DNA of 64,000 nt from Liolophura sinensis (GCF_032854445.1 NC_088303.1:36961501-37025500); one strand, 5' to 3'; positions 25,079-38,339 are shown, counted from the first letter of the stretch. The notes: generated from the letters alone by a model not told the origin. Numbers and translations: made by a program.

Positions 25079-26978
25079 TTTCAGTATACTTTTATTTCTT
25101 CAAACTTTAAGACGACTTTAAGAGTTTTTATGACTCCAGAATTCAAAAATGTGATCGCCCCATAACTGTTAACCTTATAACCTCATAACCTTAAGGTCAA
25201 TGTGTCAAAGTTTCAACATTCTGCACAAAATAATAAGCATTGTGACGAGTTTTAAATCTTGTCGTTAAGATTGTGTAGTATGGGACCCAGATCTATTACG
25301 GCGACATTATATATCTGGACATACCTTCAAGCTACACATTTATTGTTTGAACCACTCAAAATCACGCGGTAAAGCAGGCTATAACTTGCCAAGGCTAGTG
25401 GTTTACGCAAGGTACTCCGGTTTCCTCCATCCACCTTATCCACTCATCGAATGAGATGTTTATTCACGATTATGGTGAAGAATTATTATTATTATAACTA
25501 GAACTGCAGGCAGTTATACGGCTTCCAAAATTACATTGATGGAAAGCTTTGGAACCTTGCCATTGGTTGAAGTTATTACGTCATAAAAGTGTCTAATTTT
25601 GATAATGTATTCTGGTGTATTTGGCAACGCTAATTCCGACTCTGCTTTCGGATTTTGCCTATCTTGTCTATCATATTTTGAGATATGGTCAAAAAACTTT
25701 TTTCAGTTACGTAATTTCTGTGACCTGTAACTGATGAACTATGATAGCTAGAAATGAAACTTTTCATTACGAACTACAACCAAATTGTAAGCCAAGACAT
25801 GCCCTTTCGGCAATATGCCAGCGGATTTGAGCTACGATCAATAGTTTTCTCGATAGAAATGTTTAAATGACACTACCCTTTTTTTGGAAATAGAAATATA
25901 AGCCTGTGTGTTTAAATAGGCTTTGGAGGTAATGGTGTATTACTATACGTGCGCTGCATACGCTATTCGCAATGCGTCATTGGTAATTCTCAACAATCCC
26001 GACGATATTCCCCCGCACCCCTGTGCTATCACGAATATAAGTCTAAAACGATGGCCAAATATATCAAAAATTCACACGTATACCTTGAGTCATTATGAGC
26101 CCAAAATCTTTTGTAAAGAAAACAACGCACAACACCACTTATTCCTTCTAACTATTAAGACCAAAATTTCATATCTTCATAGTCTCCTAACATTTCCTGT
26201 CTACATGCACTCTGTCCTGGCCTGCTCTCAAAACTAAACTGTGCCCAGGCAAGGCAGATGGGACACTAGAGTGGGGGTGATTCAACGCCATGTGTGTAAT
26301 GTGAATATTGCTACAGTTTGTACATGCAGGTTGAATTTGTTGAATTTTCCATTGTCTTTGTATTTGAACAGTTGAATCAAACTATTCGTCGTTATATGTG
26401 TTAGCATGTGTTTGTAAACAGATGTGTGCCAAACTTAATTTTTCCGATCATGGCAAATTAGTTTAGGGCATTACTTTCATAGTGTTTTCTTGTTTGACAT
26501 TCAACTGGGCCTTGACGCTTGGCCACCGGTATCGTTGTAAGGAACGTAATGGCTTTAATTAATATTGCCAACCATTCCACACAAAAACATCCGTGTTAGG
26601 CGTTGTTAATGTTCTTCATGTCTTTTTGTTTGATTTCTAGGGTCTTTTATTTATTTATTTTCCATGCGGGATTAATACTGATGTAAAGGAGAGAACGTTC
26701 CGTCTAAACGGATCGGTTTCAAAGTGTTGTCATTGCCTGCTGTTATGCGGCAGTGCTTGTAAAGTGCACAACTAAAGGCCTACAGAAAGTTACTCATTTG
26801 TAGCCTAATGATGCAGCAAAAACGGCAAGTTAAAAAAATATGGGAGATGGTATTTTGAGAATCGTCATATGGCGTTGCATTACTTTTACCTACATTAGTA
26901 CGTACATTATTTATAGGAGTGTAACGAAATTAACTCTTAAAATTTGTTTTAACCACTGGTATTGCTTCCCTTCTTCAG
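25079..26978. other. no gene recognised
   Basis: No gene was recognised up to the candidate exon at 26979. A 104-codon frame at 25923 lacks any family feature. Confidence 0.5.
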
Positions 26979-27112
26979 CCCGTCATGTGGATATAAATAA
27001 CCACGTTCAATCAGAAAATGGCGGAACAGACATAAACATCGGCATGCCGTCACGAGCTGCACGTGACAAGAGGAACCAATCGCGGCTGCAGAGCGGAGCT
27101 GACCGTGGGAAG
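26979..27112 (+). CDS. candidate upstream exon, possible alternative TRPC N-terminus
   Basis: A pyrimidine-rich tract and TTCTTCAG end at 26978 and a strong donor GTGAGT begins at 27113. The frame open across it ends in phase 0 (...SGADRGK), which fits the phase-0 start of TRPC exon 2 at 33198. Within it an ATG at 27044 would start MPSRAARDKRNQSRLQSGAD, then RGK. This is a short Arg/Lys-rich peptide much like the one from the exon at 32807. It could therefore be an alternative first coding exon from an upstream promoter. It could also be an exon of an unrelated gene or a chance open frame; no homology was recognised. Confidence 0.35.
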
Positions 27113-28654
27113 GTGAGTGAACTAGGTGTACCCAGAAGCTTAGGTTAATCTTCTTTTCTTATCCGTCTTCACAATGTCAACGGCTCTTTTCACTTTGCTG
27201 CAGACGATCCCTTGACTTAGTTAAATACCACTGCTGCTAGTTTTACTTAAATATAGGTTAGTTTTAACTAGGCCTTTTAATGAAATCTCCTCTATCATAT
27301 CTTCAGTCATCTCCAGTTCCTAAAACGATGTTGTTTGACCTCAGATCTGTCAAGAGAGTTAAGACGGTCACAACAGCTATTTCGCTCTGACACTTCCTTG
27401 GTCGAAACGTGTATAAATAAATAAATACACGACAGCTGTGTCTTGTCATGTATCGCCATTAGACCACACCTGCAAAATAGCAACAGGTAGCTTTTAGTGT
27501 TCTGTACTCAATGGGTATAAGCTCATATATAGACGCGTCCAAGTCTTCAGAATTTCTTTTCCCAGGGCAAATTTCCTATTCGAATCATGTCGAGTTCGAG
27601 CTGTATTATCAGGTGTTACTTCATCTGCTTTCGTGCCAATTTTACAGAGAAAGACAGCAGTGATCACCTGCTACCTGAATCGTCGTTGCGAGGAACAATT
27701 CTTACTGTGCTATAGACATAATATTATTGGATTTACATAATGGTATTCCTCCACGTCGTATTCTTGTATAGGGCCTTAATATGAGATGGTTTCTACGGTT
27801 CTGTTATTCCTCTGCAGTTTAGGACACGCATAACTCCATTATCTGATATACCCCGGAAAACCACCCATATGTAAAAAAAACCCTTAATTTTCTATCGTTC
27901 AGACAATACCAAAGCTTGGCAGCAAATAGTTCTGTGATCATTTCATAAACACAGTAATGTACTTTCATTATTTTCTACCCAACGCTGGACAAATTGACAA
28001 ACATCTCACGGGAAGTGATAACACGGGAATTTATAAATTCCCTGTCATAGGCCGGGATTGAACCTACACCTTGTGTATGCTGGCGATTGAGAGACAAGAG
28101 TTTCAAGCAATCCGTCACGACCCATTGTCTTAACGTTGAACGATACCAGTTGCTTTGGTATACATATGTGGCATCTTCAGTCCCTGTTAGAACAAGAAAT
28201 GCCAGAAAAATCCGTGGACATCATACAGGATATAGAATCATGCTGGAACTTTTGACAAGACATATTTTTGAGACACTCGTTACATGGGACAAGGTCAGGC
28301 CTTGTGTTGAAACCTGGACAATAGCTGAACAAGTGGTGAAAGTTCGATCCTCGAGAACTTCGCAACACGATATTGATAAGACCTTCTTGATGACGATAGC
28401 AGAGTTGGGCTGATACCCTTACCCCAACTCTTTACGTGGGCCATGTGTCTATTGGTGGTAAAGGTGTTACGTTATGGTTTTGATAGATCAGTCAGCAAAG
28501 TACACGGATCACTAATGTTGCTCATATATTATACACCCCGACGGGTAATTGTTGTACACCCTGACGGCCTCGCTTTCATTCTGGCTTAATTGACCGCGGA
28601 GTCAGTGAATCGTCAAACCTGTGTACATGTGTGTCATCTGCTTCGTGATTGATT
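27113..28654. other. no gene recognised
   Basis: Nothing supported. A minus-strand GGTTCAATCCC near 28050 resembles a tRNA B box, but no A box or cloverleaf was found. Confidence 0.5.
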
Positions 28655-28790
28655 ATTTTATAAATTTGTTTGATTGGTGTCTTATGCCGTATTCAAGAAT
28701 ATTTCACTTCCATGATGTTGGCCAGCATTATGGGCGGAAACCTAACAGAACCCGGGAGAAATCCACGACCATCTGTAGGTCAAGCGCTGT
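28655..28790 (-). mobile_element. SINE fragment
   Basis: On the minus strand the order is body then tail. The plus strand shows TTGGTGTCTTATGCCGTATT, then CAAGAATATTTCACTT, GCCAGCATTATGGGCGGAAA and CCACGACCATCTGTAGG. Head not preserved. Confidence 0.75.
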
Positions 28791-31700
28791 AAGCTTGTGT
28801 TGAACATCCCATTTGACTTTATGCTCGTGTTATGAAGTAATCGTGTACTATACGTAAACAGATGGCCCTAGTATGTGTTGCCAGGTGCATGCAAATAGTT
28901 ACTGGTCATAGGCCTAATATTGATAATAGTGTACAAAAGAACAGGTGAGTCCACTATACATTGCCTGGTTTTCGCGAATGATGCCCGGATTGAGTTCCAG
29001 TGCTTTTGTTTCCTGTTGATTGTCGCAGAGGAAGAACTTTAAGTTTCCACCAGTCACAGACAAGCAAACATCTCCCCTTCTCCGATATGTGAAATATATG
29101 TAGATATACACAATATGTGACTTTATTCCTCGTCACGAATACGAGTTCTGTGTATGAATGGAAAATGTGGCTTGATATAAACACCCCTGGCAAATATTCA
29201 CTGTATTGCCGGGGATGCTAAATATTGGGCCCGGCCACTGCTTTCGTTATATCCGCGCTTGTATAATTACTGAATCTTTGCAGATTATTTGGCGGCATAA
29301 ATCCTAGAAGGAATTTTTATGAGGCTATTCCGTTATCGCTTGGCCTCGTATGTGCAGACTGTTGAGGGTAAGCCAGAGAGGGGACGATCAATGTGTATGC
29401 CGTGCGATCTTCAGGAGACTGGAAATGATGTCTGATTCGAGAATTTCTGGCCAGGAAGCTGGTTACGATGCCTGCTGATAAAAAGTTCGTAGGCAATGGT
29501 TCATTTGATGTGGCAAAGGGAGTTTACTTCCTATAAAACCGTCGAAACGGCCACATCGACCTTGTCCCTGCAGAGTTCAACCTGGATCTGAACCAGCAAA
29601 TATTAAAGCTATGTGGTAATCTTTGAAATTATGTGAATTGTTCTAAGTACGAAAAGTTTGCTTGTATAAAGCTTTTTTTGCACGCGTATGTTACTTTGCT
29701 TTATCAGAAAATGGAAGAATTTGTACTGAATAATATACCCACGTGTATTTGTATGTCCACATACAGATATTTCAAACACAGGGCCTAAAATAAATGCCCT
29801 GAATAAAGACTAGGATTTACTGGATTGCTTCGTTTCGAAGAATACAAAAGGTTAAACTATGTGACCAACCAGTAAGAAATGTTTTCCCGAAAGGCTTTTG
29901 GATGAAGTCTAACTCTGTCATCATCTGTTTATGACACGATCAGTCCGGTCATTGACGAATGATTTAGTCTGGTCGACACTGTGATCCTTTGTTATGTTTC
30001 TTCTAACTTAGTTACTCCGTGTGCGTTGAGCTTTTAGACTTGTCAAACAGTGACATCTTCAGCATAATGACCATTCTATTGGCAACGACGTAGCCAAATT
30101 TGCTGGATGTGAGATGGGTTGACTTGAGGAATAATGAGGCAGTTGGATGCGACGAATACAAAGTCTTCAGGCGTAACATATGTGTGATCAATACCGACGG
30201 CGCCGTACTGTACAGATTAATGTCAAGTTATACCACACAGCGATGCCTTCACGTCTTCTCTTGCGTTGCGCAGTATCCAGATTTGTATTCGCTGTGAATA
30301 CCTGGGGAGTTAAACATGCCAGAAAGGTGCGCCATTAGAATAAGCCTTGTCAAAACTTTTGACTTCTCTCTACCCACAAACCGTTGAACGAGCGGTACAA
30401 AGGAATTACTTCCTTGATTAATTCGGCTCTAATTGCGACTACCGCGCGGTAGTGTTGCGCAACTAGTGCTGGCGGCTTAAACTCAACAACGGCGTTACGT
30501 CAGACTAGTAGTCCATGGCTTTATATGTATGGCTAGTGTTTCATACTGCATATACTGTTAAAACGATACAGTTGAAATTAACAGAATACAATTTATATAT
30601 ATATATATATATATAAGACTTGTGAACTGAAGAAGATCAAAGCATTAACGGTTCCATTATCTAAAGTACGTGAAAGTCAATACAAACCAAGTGTACATGT
30701 TGTGCAGATTTTTCTGTTATACTATAATTTCAGGGTGTTATCGGGCATAATTCTCTTCCATTGTTTTTCCATATTTCTGTTCACCTCGGTTCACATGCAA
30801 ACTTACAAAAAGGTTGTTTACAGAGTGCAGGGTTTCGTTATTTAGGTTTCTTTCCTGTGTTGTACATATCTGATTTGTCCCTCTGTAATTGGTTCTGGGA
30901 AAAAGAGACAAACTGTTAATGCAATGCAAAAAACGGAGATATTCTAAGGTAAACACAGAACCCCTCGTAACACCGTTAAGACATGAAACATTGATAGCAT
31001 CGGTGGATCCGTGAACCGCCAGAAGCTAGATTTATTAACGAAACAGTTTTACGAGGCAGTTTCACATTTTTGTTAGGCTTCATTTTCTGACACTGAATTC
31101 CATGCGTGAATAATCCTTTAACTAATGACAGCTAGAAAGAGAAATTGCATGAGAATGTTGAAGCATGCAATTGTTAGTGCAGGTGGCATAAAACCATATT
31201 TTTTCCCCAAATCGCATTGATCACACTACAGTTTCCAATGTCAGCAGGAAGCTCGAAAATCTGCATGATAAATCTTGCTCGAAGCCCTTGAAATATATTT
31301 TCATTTATTTCATTAAAAAATAAAACAAAATAGATCATAATTTAAATAGTTTTTCAGTTTTGATATATGTGTCTTAATACTGATAGTGCGCTTTGTTGTA
31401 GTTTAAGAGAGCAATGCCTTGGGGCTCTGTCAATTCATTATCTGACTCCAGGCGTAAGGCACTGTGTTGTGGAGAAGAAAAATGTAACCGGCCGTGAAAG
31501 TAGAAATCGTATCCATCATGTTGGCTTTTTTTCATTGTTCTGGCGTTCAAGATGAGATTTGTGAAGAAGTTTCCAGACGATAGTATACAAGGCACATGAC
31601 ACGAAGTTTGCTGGATGAACATAAGAGAGCCGCCTGTTATTGACTTGCCTCAGACGCTGATTAATGGCAATATATTTTCAGACGGACACTGAAAGACGCC

Positions 31701-32484
31701 AAATCCAACCTCAGCCAAAAGTTGCCCTGTCCTATTTTATGTATGCGACGATCAAAACGCATCGTTTTCTGATTGGCTCTGGTAATCTCGCTAACAATTG
31801 GTTCGTTCAGCGGTTATTAGGTCTACCGAATCATATGTTTTCGGCCTTTGGTCACGTGACAACGCATTTATCATGGTTTACTTCATCTTGTACATCATGT
31901 TACTGTATCCAGCTGCGCAGTCGAACTTTTTATGATAGGGCTAATCTATGAGTATCTATAACCTTTTGTCTTTAGAGCTATAAAGCCTGTGTGTACAATT
32001 GTACAATCTAACGCGAATGCAGTGCGACAATATCTACTTGTCCCGGAATTTCGGAGTTTTAATTTAAGTGAAATCGACGTGCGGCTGGAGATTTTAAAAG
32101 AGTTAAGATAGTTTTGAGCATCAAAGCAGTGGTTAATCCTTTAAAAAATATTCCATGTCCGGTGATGACGATTAAAGGATGTTGCAAATCGCACAAACCC
32201 TGCGTTGTGCGAGACTGCTCTTTGACGCCTTCCGTGCTGTACAGCATACCACTTGTTTACGAGGAACTATATGGTTGCTGGGGAAGCTCGCTTGCTGCGG
32301 GTAAAATTGCGGGTTATTCTTCCCGGGGACTTGGATTTCCCTAGGTAACCTATTGCACAGCTGCTTCCATTGGTGTATTGCTGTATTGGATGGATCAAGA
32401 CACAGGCTTGGCTCTTCTTGGACCCTGGCCGCATTTGGACAGCGTCATTAGCCGGAGAGGTTTCGCCTATAACTGACCCTTGTT
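28791..32484. other. no gene recognised upstream of TRPC
   Basis: Intergenic sequence, or first-intron sequence if the exon at 26979 belongs to TRPC. It contains a (TA)n tract at 30595-30615. No other supported feature was seen. Confidence 0.5.
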
Positions 32485-32806
32485 CATTTTACAGCAGATC
32501 GCTAGGGTATTAGATTGCCTGGCCAGAATGTCACAACTGACTGGCGCATACAGTTCCCGCCAGCCGCCCAGAAACGGATAGATTTACCAATGACTGCTCA
32601 GCGTTAAGACAAACACTTTATTTTGGTGGTGCTTATGCTCCTCGCTGAACGGGCATTGTGGGAATTGACTACAGCCCGTAGAAGAGTGTGGGTTTTGTTG
32701 CTTGGATTAGTGGTTGTTGCTCCTGTACAACAGTTTTAACAATAGTGCTTAAGGACTGGAGTTTCTATTGGATTCATATCAACCTGTGCATACAATAATA
32801 CCAATC
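32485..32806 (+). other. probable 5' UTR / promoter-proximal region of TRPC
   Basis: This stretch lies directly before the first coding ATG and holds an in-frame stop at 32750. No TATA box or clear initiator was identified, and the transcription start is unknown. Its left limit is arbitrary. Confidence 0.3.
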
Positions 32807-32884
32807 ATGAGTGTAAACTCCTCACGGCGTTCCTCCATGCGGTCAAAAAGGACTATGAGCAAGAAAATGGTGGATACGTCCAAC
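32807..32884 (+). CDS. TRPC: TRPC coding exon 1: short basic N-terminus
   Basis: The ATG at 32807 opens 26 codons (MSVNSSRRSSMRSKRT...) ending exactly at a consensus donor GTAAGT at 32885, phase 0. Exon 2 also starts in phase 0 with a good acceptor, so the join reads ...DTSN then LSVLEEEF. An in-frame TAA at 32750-32752 lies upstream and position -3 is A, which support this start. The peptide is rich in Ser, Arg and Lys, as expected for a disordered cytosolic tail before the ankyrin repeats. N-termini of TRPC channels are poorly conserved, so identity rests on splice signals, phase and position and not on homology. A different 5' exon at 26979-27112 could replace it. Confidence 0.7.
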
Positions 32885-33197
32885 GTAAGTCACAAAAGAG
32901 TGGCGAGTGGCAAAAGAGCCAAGACTTGCAAGTAAAAACATGATGCTCATGTTGATAGCATTTTATGTTAATTAATTGTCTAAGTTTGCTAAGATAGCAT
33001 TTTGGAACGATAGACTTAAAGAAATTGTATTGGCGTTAATATTGATGACTAAATTTATTTATCATGGATCTTTGCATCGATCTGTACTGACTATTTTTAA
33101 TTAACTCTGTGTCAGTTGATATTTACCTCTTTTTCGGCCAGTTCCTGGGATTGGATTCATCAGAATGTAATTTGAAGTTGTCTCTTTTCTTTTTCAG

Positions 33198-33356
33198 CTG
33201 TCCGTGTTAGAGGAAGAATTTATTTATGCGGCTGAATTTGGGGATATACCTACCGCCCAGAGGATTCTAGAGGAAAACAGCAATTTCAGCGTTGATTACA
33301 GTGATATATTGGGACGTACACCGCTGAGACTAGCGGTAGGCAATGAACATTTAGAG
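33198..33356 (+). CDS. TRPC: TRPC coding exon 2: first ankyrin repeat region
   Basis: A pyrimidine tract and CAG at 33195-33197 precede 53 codons that end at donor GTAAGT (33357). The protein reads LSVLEEEFIYAAEFGDIPTA..., then a Gly-Arg-Thr-Pro-Leu ankyrin turn and LAVGNEHLE, close to the EE..FL.AAE.GD and L.LAVGNEHLE patterns of TRPC ankyrin repeats. With exon 1 in front it covers about residues 27-79. Both ends are phase 0, and the next exon continues VVELLLD, completing the repeat helix that TRPCs have at this point. The ankyrin domain is cytosolic and forms the lower part of the tetramer. Confidence 0.93.
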
Positions 33357-36300
33357 GTAAGTAATGCAATGATTATTCACGACGCAAATATACACAGTGG
33401 AGACCAGACAGGGCAATGGAATCCCCTTGGAATAAGAAATGACAATGGTATTAACGCACAACTTTAGGCTTGAGTTTGTGACTATAGAGATAGATGAAAA
33501 AAAGAATCAAAAAGCGAAAATCATATAATCACCCTCAGTAGCGAACATTTTCAGAACCAAAACAAAGAAGCCAGTTAAATGGCATTTGTATGTTAGCGGT
33601 ACACCAGCCCTAATAAACACTATAAAACTTTTCGCGCAGGAGATCTGTTAAGTTATCTGTTTTAAGTGAGTTTTGTAAACTGTTTACAAATCGAATTCTT
33701 TTGATTTCACCTGGGTTCTGTTAAGCATGCAACATACATTCCTTTTAACTTTGAAACGTTAACTATGCATGGTCTGCAGTCACTCGACAAGACATGTGGC
33801 GTGTGTTCGGTATGGTATATAGCCTCCATCGTCCCCTTTATCAGTGCTAATCCGCCCGATTAACGATGGCTTTATTGTCGATTTTCACGACGACTGCCGT
33901 CACAGATAAGCAATAGCCTGTTTTTATGGTGCATGGATTCGTCTGGTATAGTACTTCCGATAGAATGGATTATGCTTGGGATATTCAACAGCGGTTTTCC
34001 TCTACAGTTAAAGTCCGCATGCCGATTTCTTCTTAATTATGTCTACTCTCCTGTGGTTTGGCCGGCCCGGGTTTATCACATGTTATGCGGGCCATACGTA
34101 AAAACCTGAACTTGGATCGGATGTATCTGCTTGCAAAGGTTAATAGGCTACAAAACTCTTAGAAGTGGAGCCGTACGAACAGCTGTAACAGACGGTTAAA
34201 TTACTTTTCACCATGTTAAATGAATATTCCTAGATCTATTTTAACAAAAGACCATAACTGGCTGAGTTCTTCTTTTTTAAATTGTTGTTCAACCAGTATG
34301 AATGCTTGTTTACAAATAGTGACCAAGTCTAAGATAGCATTTGTTTCTAGTCGCAGAGACATATTAGTGACATGATCTAAAATTCTCCTCGGTAATGAAC
34401 TACGGTGATAAGGTTTAGTGATGAGCCCATCGCTCGTACTCAGCTAAGGAAATTGGTCGACTTGTTTATGATGAAGCGCCTCGCACCATCAATCCTACCA
34501 ACCGGCGGAATTTTCAGACAGATTTCCCAGCCCATTAATTCAATATTTGCCTTAGAGCTAGTCACTTAGTCGATAAGTCATCTGCTTAATCTATAATCAT
34601 CGACCCTCTTCGGTCAGTTTCCCTTAAACCACAGATTAAAGCGTCTAGGCTAACGCCCGTATAACCATGACGTCACACAACTCTGCTCTAGTTTTGACGT
34701 TGTAGCGCCATCTTTAGCAACTTTTCCATTTTCGTACCGGACAGCGTTCTGTCACACCAAGTTGCCTTCGTGATATTTAAGACATAATTGTTCTCTTATT
34801 AAAGTCTATAACCCAGGAGCCTATGATATCGCAATGCTACGGACCCGATTATTAAATCTTACAATCCACTTGTCTTTTGATGCTGACGAAAGGTTTCCGA
34901 GGCAGTTATCCACCGACCTGCTGTAGGCATTAATCGGGTTGCTCAGAATGAAGGCATGCAGGGAGAAAGACTGTGAAAAATAGCAATAGGGTCAACTGGC
35001 AAGCTTTAGAGTTATCTGGGTGAACTTGGAACGCCTGGAGAAAAGATATTACCCATCGGTCAAACGTCGGTATACAACGCTCAAACCACCCAAGAACTTA
35101 CACACCCTAGGCATGCATATACCAATCACACAACGCAGTGCTTGCGTGATTCTAAGGGTCGGATTCACGTTTAAAACGCTCCGGAAACAAACAATGATAA
35201 ACGTCTGAGCTGTGCAACAAGTGTCAAGACCGGTCGTGTTGTACACGTCGGTTTACCAGTCGGGGTAATCATTGTTTTCAGCCCCTCACCCCAGGCTGCT
35301 AACTGACAAGCTGTAATTAGGTATAGTGTGATTGCAGATAAGTTAAAAAAAGCTCTTTTCGGCGAAGCGCATTTGTGATGCTGTCTGTATTTCTCGGGCT
35401 CTATATAGGTGTGAAGAAACGCTCTCGGCTCGGATAAAGTGTCCCCATTAGTGCTGGAAATAGCGTTATAAGTTATTCGCCTCACGTCCACAAACCGACA
35501 AAACTGAAAAAGTGCTGCGGAACGCTTCAAATGAGAACGTGTTTTGGAAGATGAACGTCCATATAAAAAGACTTCGAGCCCATAATGGTGATTTGAATTG
35601 GCCAACATTTCAGGTGCCCGTCTCCGGGTAGTTTAATAATTGTGACGATCTTTTTTATACGATGTCGCAAAATTCAACGAGACACTACTTTATTGAGTAC
35701 ATGGAGATATTTAGCTGTTTAAGTGCGTAAAACACGAAGCAGTCGTCAAGCTGTGCAAATTTCATGAAAGTTGGAGAGCAGCTAACATTTGACAAAAGCG
35801 TTCCAAAAAGTCCCTCTTTGGGTTTTCTTCCCTACTCCTGCACATGTAATACATCATCGATATGAAAACTTGAACATCCAAGGCTTGCCTTTGACATCGC
35901 CGTTTCGTTGCTTGCTGAATGTTTAATGTTGAACAGCATGGTGCAAAACTGTATTCGGTTACTCACAAATTTCCTCGTTTCTCGTGCATCCTCATTTCCC
36001 TAGACACCAGAAATACTGCGATAAGCTGAAAGATTTTCTTTTTCAGTTCAAAAACGCCTTTCGTGCGATTTCAAATTTTATTGTTCTGAGTTTGTTTTGC
36101 GTGATATTTAAGCAACAGCCTGGTGACAAAGCCCCATCCACTGCTACCAAACAGAGACGATCCCGTCGAGAAAGGGTGAGGAAGTGATAAATGTTGTGTT
36201 AATACTTTGCACGACGAAGGCAGTTCTGACTTTTCCTCATGCAAGCCTTTTTCACCTTTATCACTGCAAGATATACATTCTCTGGAGAATGACAAACCGA

Positions 36301-37847
36301 TTGTAACTGTGCTATTAAGCCAGATTTTCATTTAATGACTGTTCTGTAGTCCTTTTGTTCACTTTGATCACAGTCTTATCCTCTCCTGAAATTAAGCCAG
36401 ATCTCTTATCTCTGAGCTAATCTCCGCGTTCCATGTGTCCAAACTCCGACAATCTGCTGCCTGCAATCAAATCCCTGGTTTATCGGACTAGCTAATCAGG
36501 CTTCGATCTTTCCCCTACCGATGCCGTGACTGATCATGGTTACTTTTGTGATAATTGTCCTGCACATGTGGTCTGCCCCTTCGTGCTCTCTTCCTACAAA
36601 GACTGTTTCTGCAGTCCTACCCTTTGCATCGCCAGTTGGCCAGCATCTGCTTATGACGTTTCAGTTCATCTTTACATGATTATACTCTCAACTACCTTAC
36701 AATACCAATAGTTACTGCTTGCCTAAGCGAAACCGCCTTAGTCTTGTATGGAATGGGAGTGCCGTCCCCTTTTTCTCTCATCCATGAAACTGAACGTTTT
36801 GAGATATAACTGGTATACAAGGTAGTACAATACTGAAATAAATAACTAAATTAATATTTCGGCTAATGTTTGAGCTGTTATCAAAAAATGTGGTTGGAGG
36901 AAGCCGGAGGGCCTTTGTATAGATCACCGCTCATCTTCAGGAAGGCCTACCTGACAACTCTCAAGACTTAAAGCCGAATCGGTATGGGCGGATATTACTA
37001 GCTAGAACGGCATGTATAGCAGCTAAACGCATGGGGATCTCTTGATAATCAGTATACCTTACACATTTTACAGAATATTATTTCTGAATTTCGGTAGTTA
37101 CCAAATTTGAGTTTTACCGGTGTAGTTGTGTAGCGATTATTATAAATATTTTGTACTTACACTTTGCAAATAAGTTTTATATATTTGCTTGCAATTAATC
37201 ACACAACACCAAACTGATATTTTTAAAGATGAACCATCGAAAGTCAGGTATCATTGCAAGTTGTTTCCCATTTTTCGTTATAACCGTCTACTACAGAGTA
37301 CCAACCAAGCTATAGCGTGCGCCGCTAGCATGTGGCTACATGTGACTTTCTTGTAGTGCGCGTCCTCAACGGTCGGGGACAGGTATATGTACAGTTCCAG
37401 AATGTTCCAGTTGGTCGACTCACAATAGCCACCGATCAAAACTTGGACACTGTAAGCCTGTTTTCATGTGTGAGTGTGGAGTGCATGGTACATTTGACTG
37501 AGAACATCAAATCGTGTTTGTTCTGTACTCGTACAGGACTTGTGTGAGGAACCATAATCATAATTCTGATAAATTTTTATTTTGTCGGCACTAATCCCCT
37601 TTACCAACTTTACATTATCGTAGGTTTAATGTGCCATTGTCGCCACTGATATCGCCAATGTTTCCATTAGCTTCCTTGGATTGCATTCCCTGCAATTGGT
37701 TTAATCACATCCAACCCCATCCCCGCACACCTCTGAGCAGAAACACCCACCCATCTCACAACCACTGCACTCTTTATCCGTCTGTCAACTGCGATTCATT
37801 TTTATTTTTTGTTTATTTATTGTTGAATGTTTCTTGTTACTCTCTAG
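33357..37847 (+). other. TRPC intron 2
   Basis: A 4.5-kb intron, GTAAGT to TCTCTAG, with no repeat array. It holds only the candidate cassette exon at 36119-36175. Open frames such as the minus-strand 145 codons at 35171-35608 have no recognisable content. Confidence 0.7.
36119..36175 (+). other. candidate cryptic or cassette exon in TRPC intron 2
   Basis: Bases 36113-36118 read CAACAG, and a donor GTGAGG begins at 36176. The 57 bases between encode PGDKAPSTATKQRRSRRER, 19 codons in phase 0 at both ends. Inclusion between exons 2 and 3 would break an ankyrin helix, so a shorter isoform with its own start is more likely if it is used at all. The pyrimidine tract is weak. Confidence 0.18.
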
Positions 37848-38339
37848 GTGGTGGAGTTGCTGTTGGACAGATGTAACATTTCCAGTATTCATGAGGCACT
37901 TTTGCAAGCCATCAGCGCTGGACATGAGCAGATTGCCGAGACAATCCTCAAACATCCCAAGTACCGTGATGCTAAAAAAGAGAACAAAAGGATCGGAGAG
38001 ACAGATTATTTTTTTAACACAACCAGTGAGGACTCGCCATTTTCCTCCGATATCACGCCTTTGATTCTAGCGGCAGAGAGAAATCAGTTTGAGATCGTAC
38101 AGTTACTCCTTTTACGTGGGGAGACCATACAGAAACCGCATCATTATTATTGTGCCTGTCAAGAATGCAGTAATAAACTGCAGTTTGACCAGCTTCGGTT
38201 AGCGAAGACAAGACTGAATGCGTACAAAGGTTTAGCCAGTGGCGCCTATATATCTCTGTCCAGTAAAGATCCAGTTTTGACAGCTTTTGATTTAGCACGA
38301 GAACTCCGGAGAGTGGCGCGGGTGGAAAAGTATTTCAAG
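37848..38339 (+). CDS. TRPC: TRPC coding exon 3: ankyrin repeats and TRP_2 linker with zinc-type motif
   Basis: Acceptor TCTCTAG at 37841-37847 and donor GTAAG at 38340 bound 164 codons, phase 0 at both ends (about residues 80-243). It opens VVELLLDR, has ankyrin helices, then the conserved SSDITPLILAAERNQFEIVQ, then KPHHYYCACQEC. That last segment fits H-x3-C-x-C-x2-C (about residues H177, C181, C183, C186), the zinc-binding cluster described in TRPC structures. It ends with RLNAYKGLASGAYISLSSKD and DPVLTAFDLARELRRVA, hallmarks of the TRP_2 linker. No frameshift or missing key residue was seen. This is the most diagnostic single exon of the gene. Confidence 0.96.

Noticed and set aside
28030-28110. 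Minus-strand B-box-like GGTTCAATCCC as a tRNA or SINE head
   Set aside because: No A box at proper spacing and no cloverleaf pairing seen.
35171-35608. 145-codon minus-strand open frame in TRPC intron 2
   Set aside because: No domain recognised and no splice or regulatory support; likely chance.
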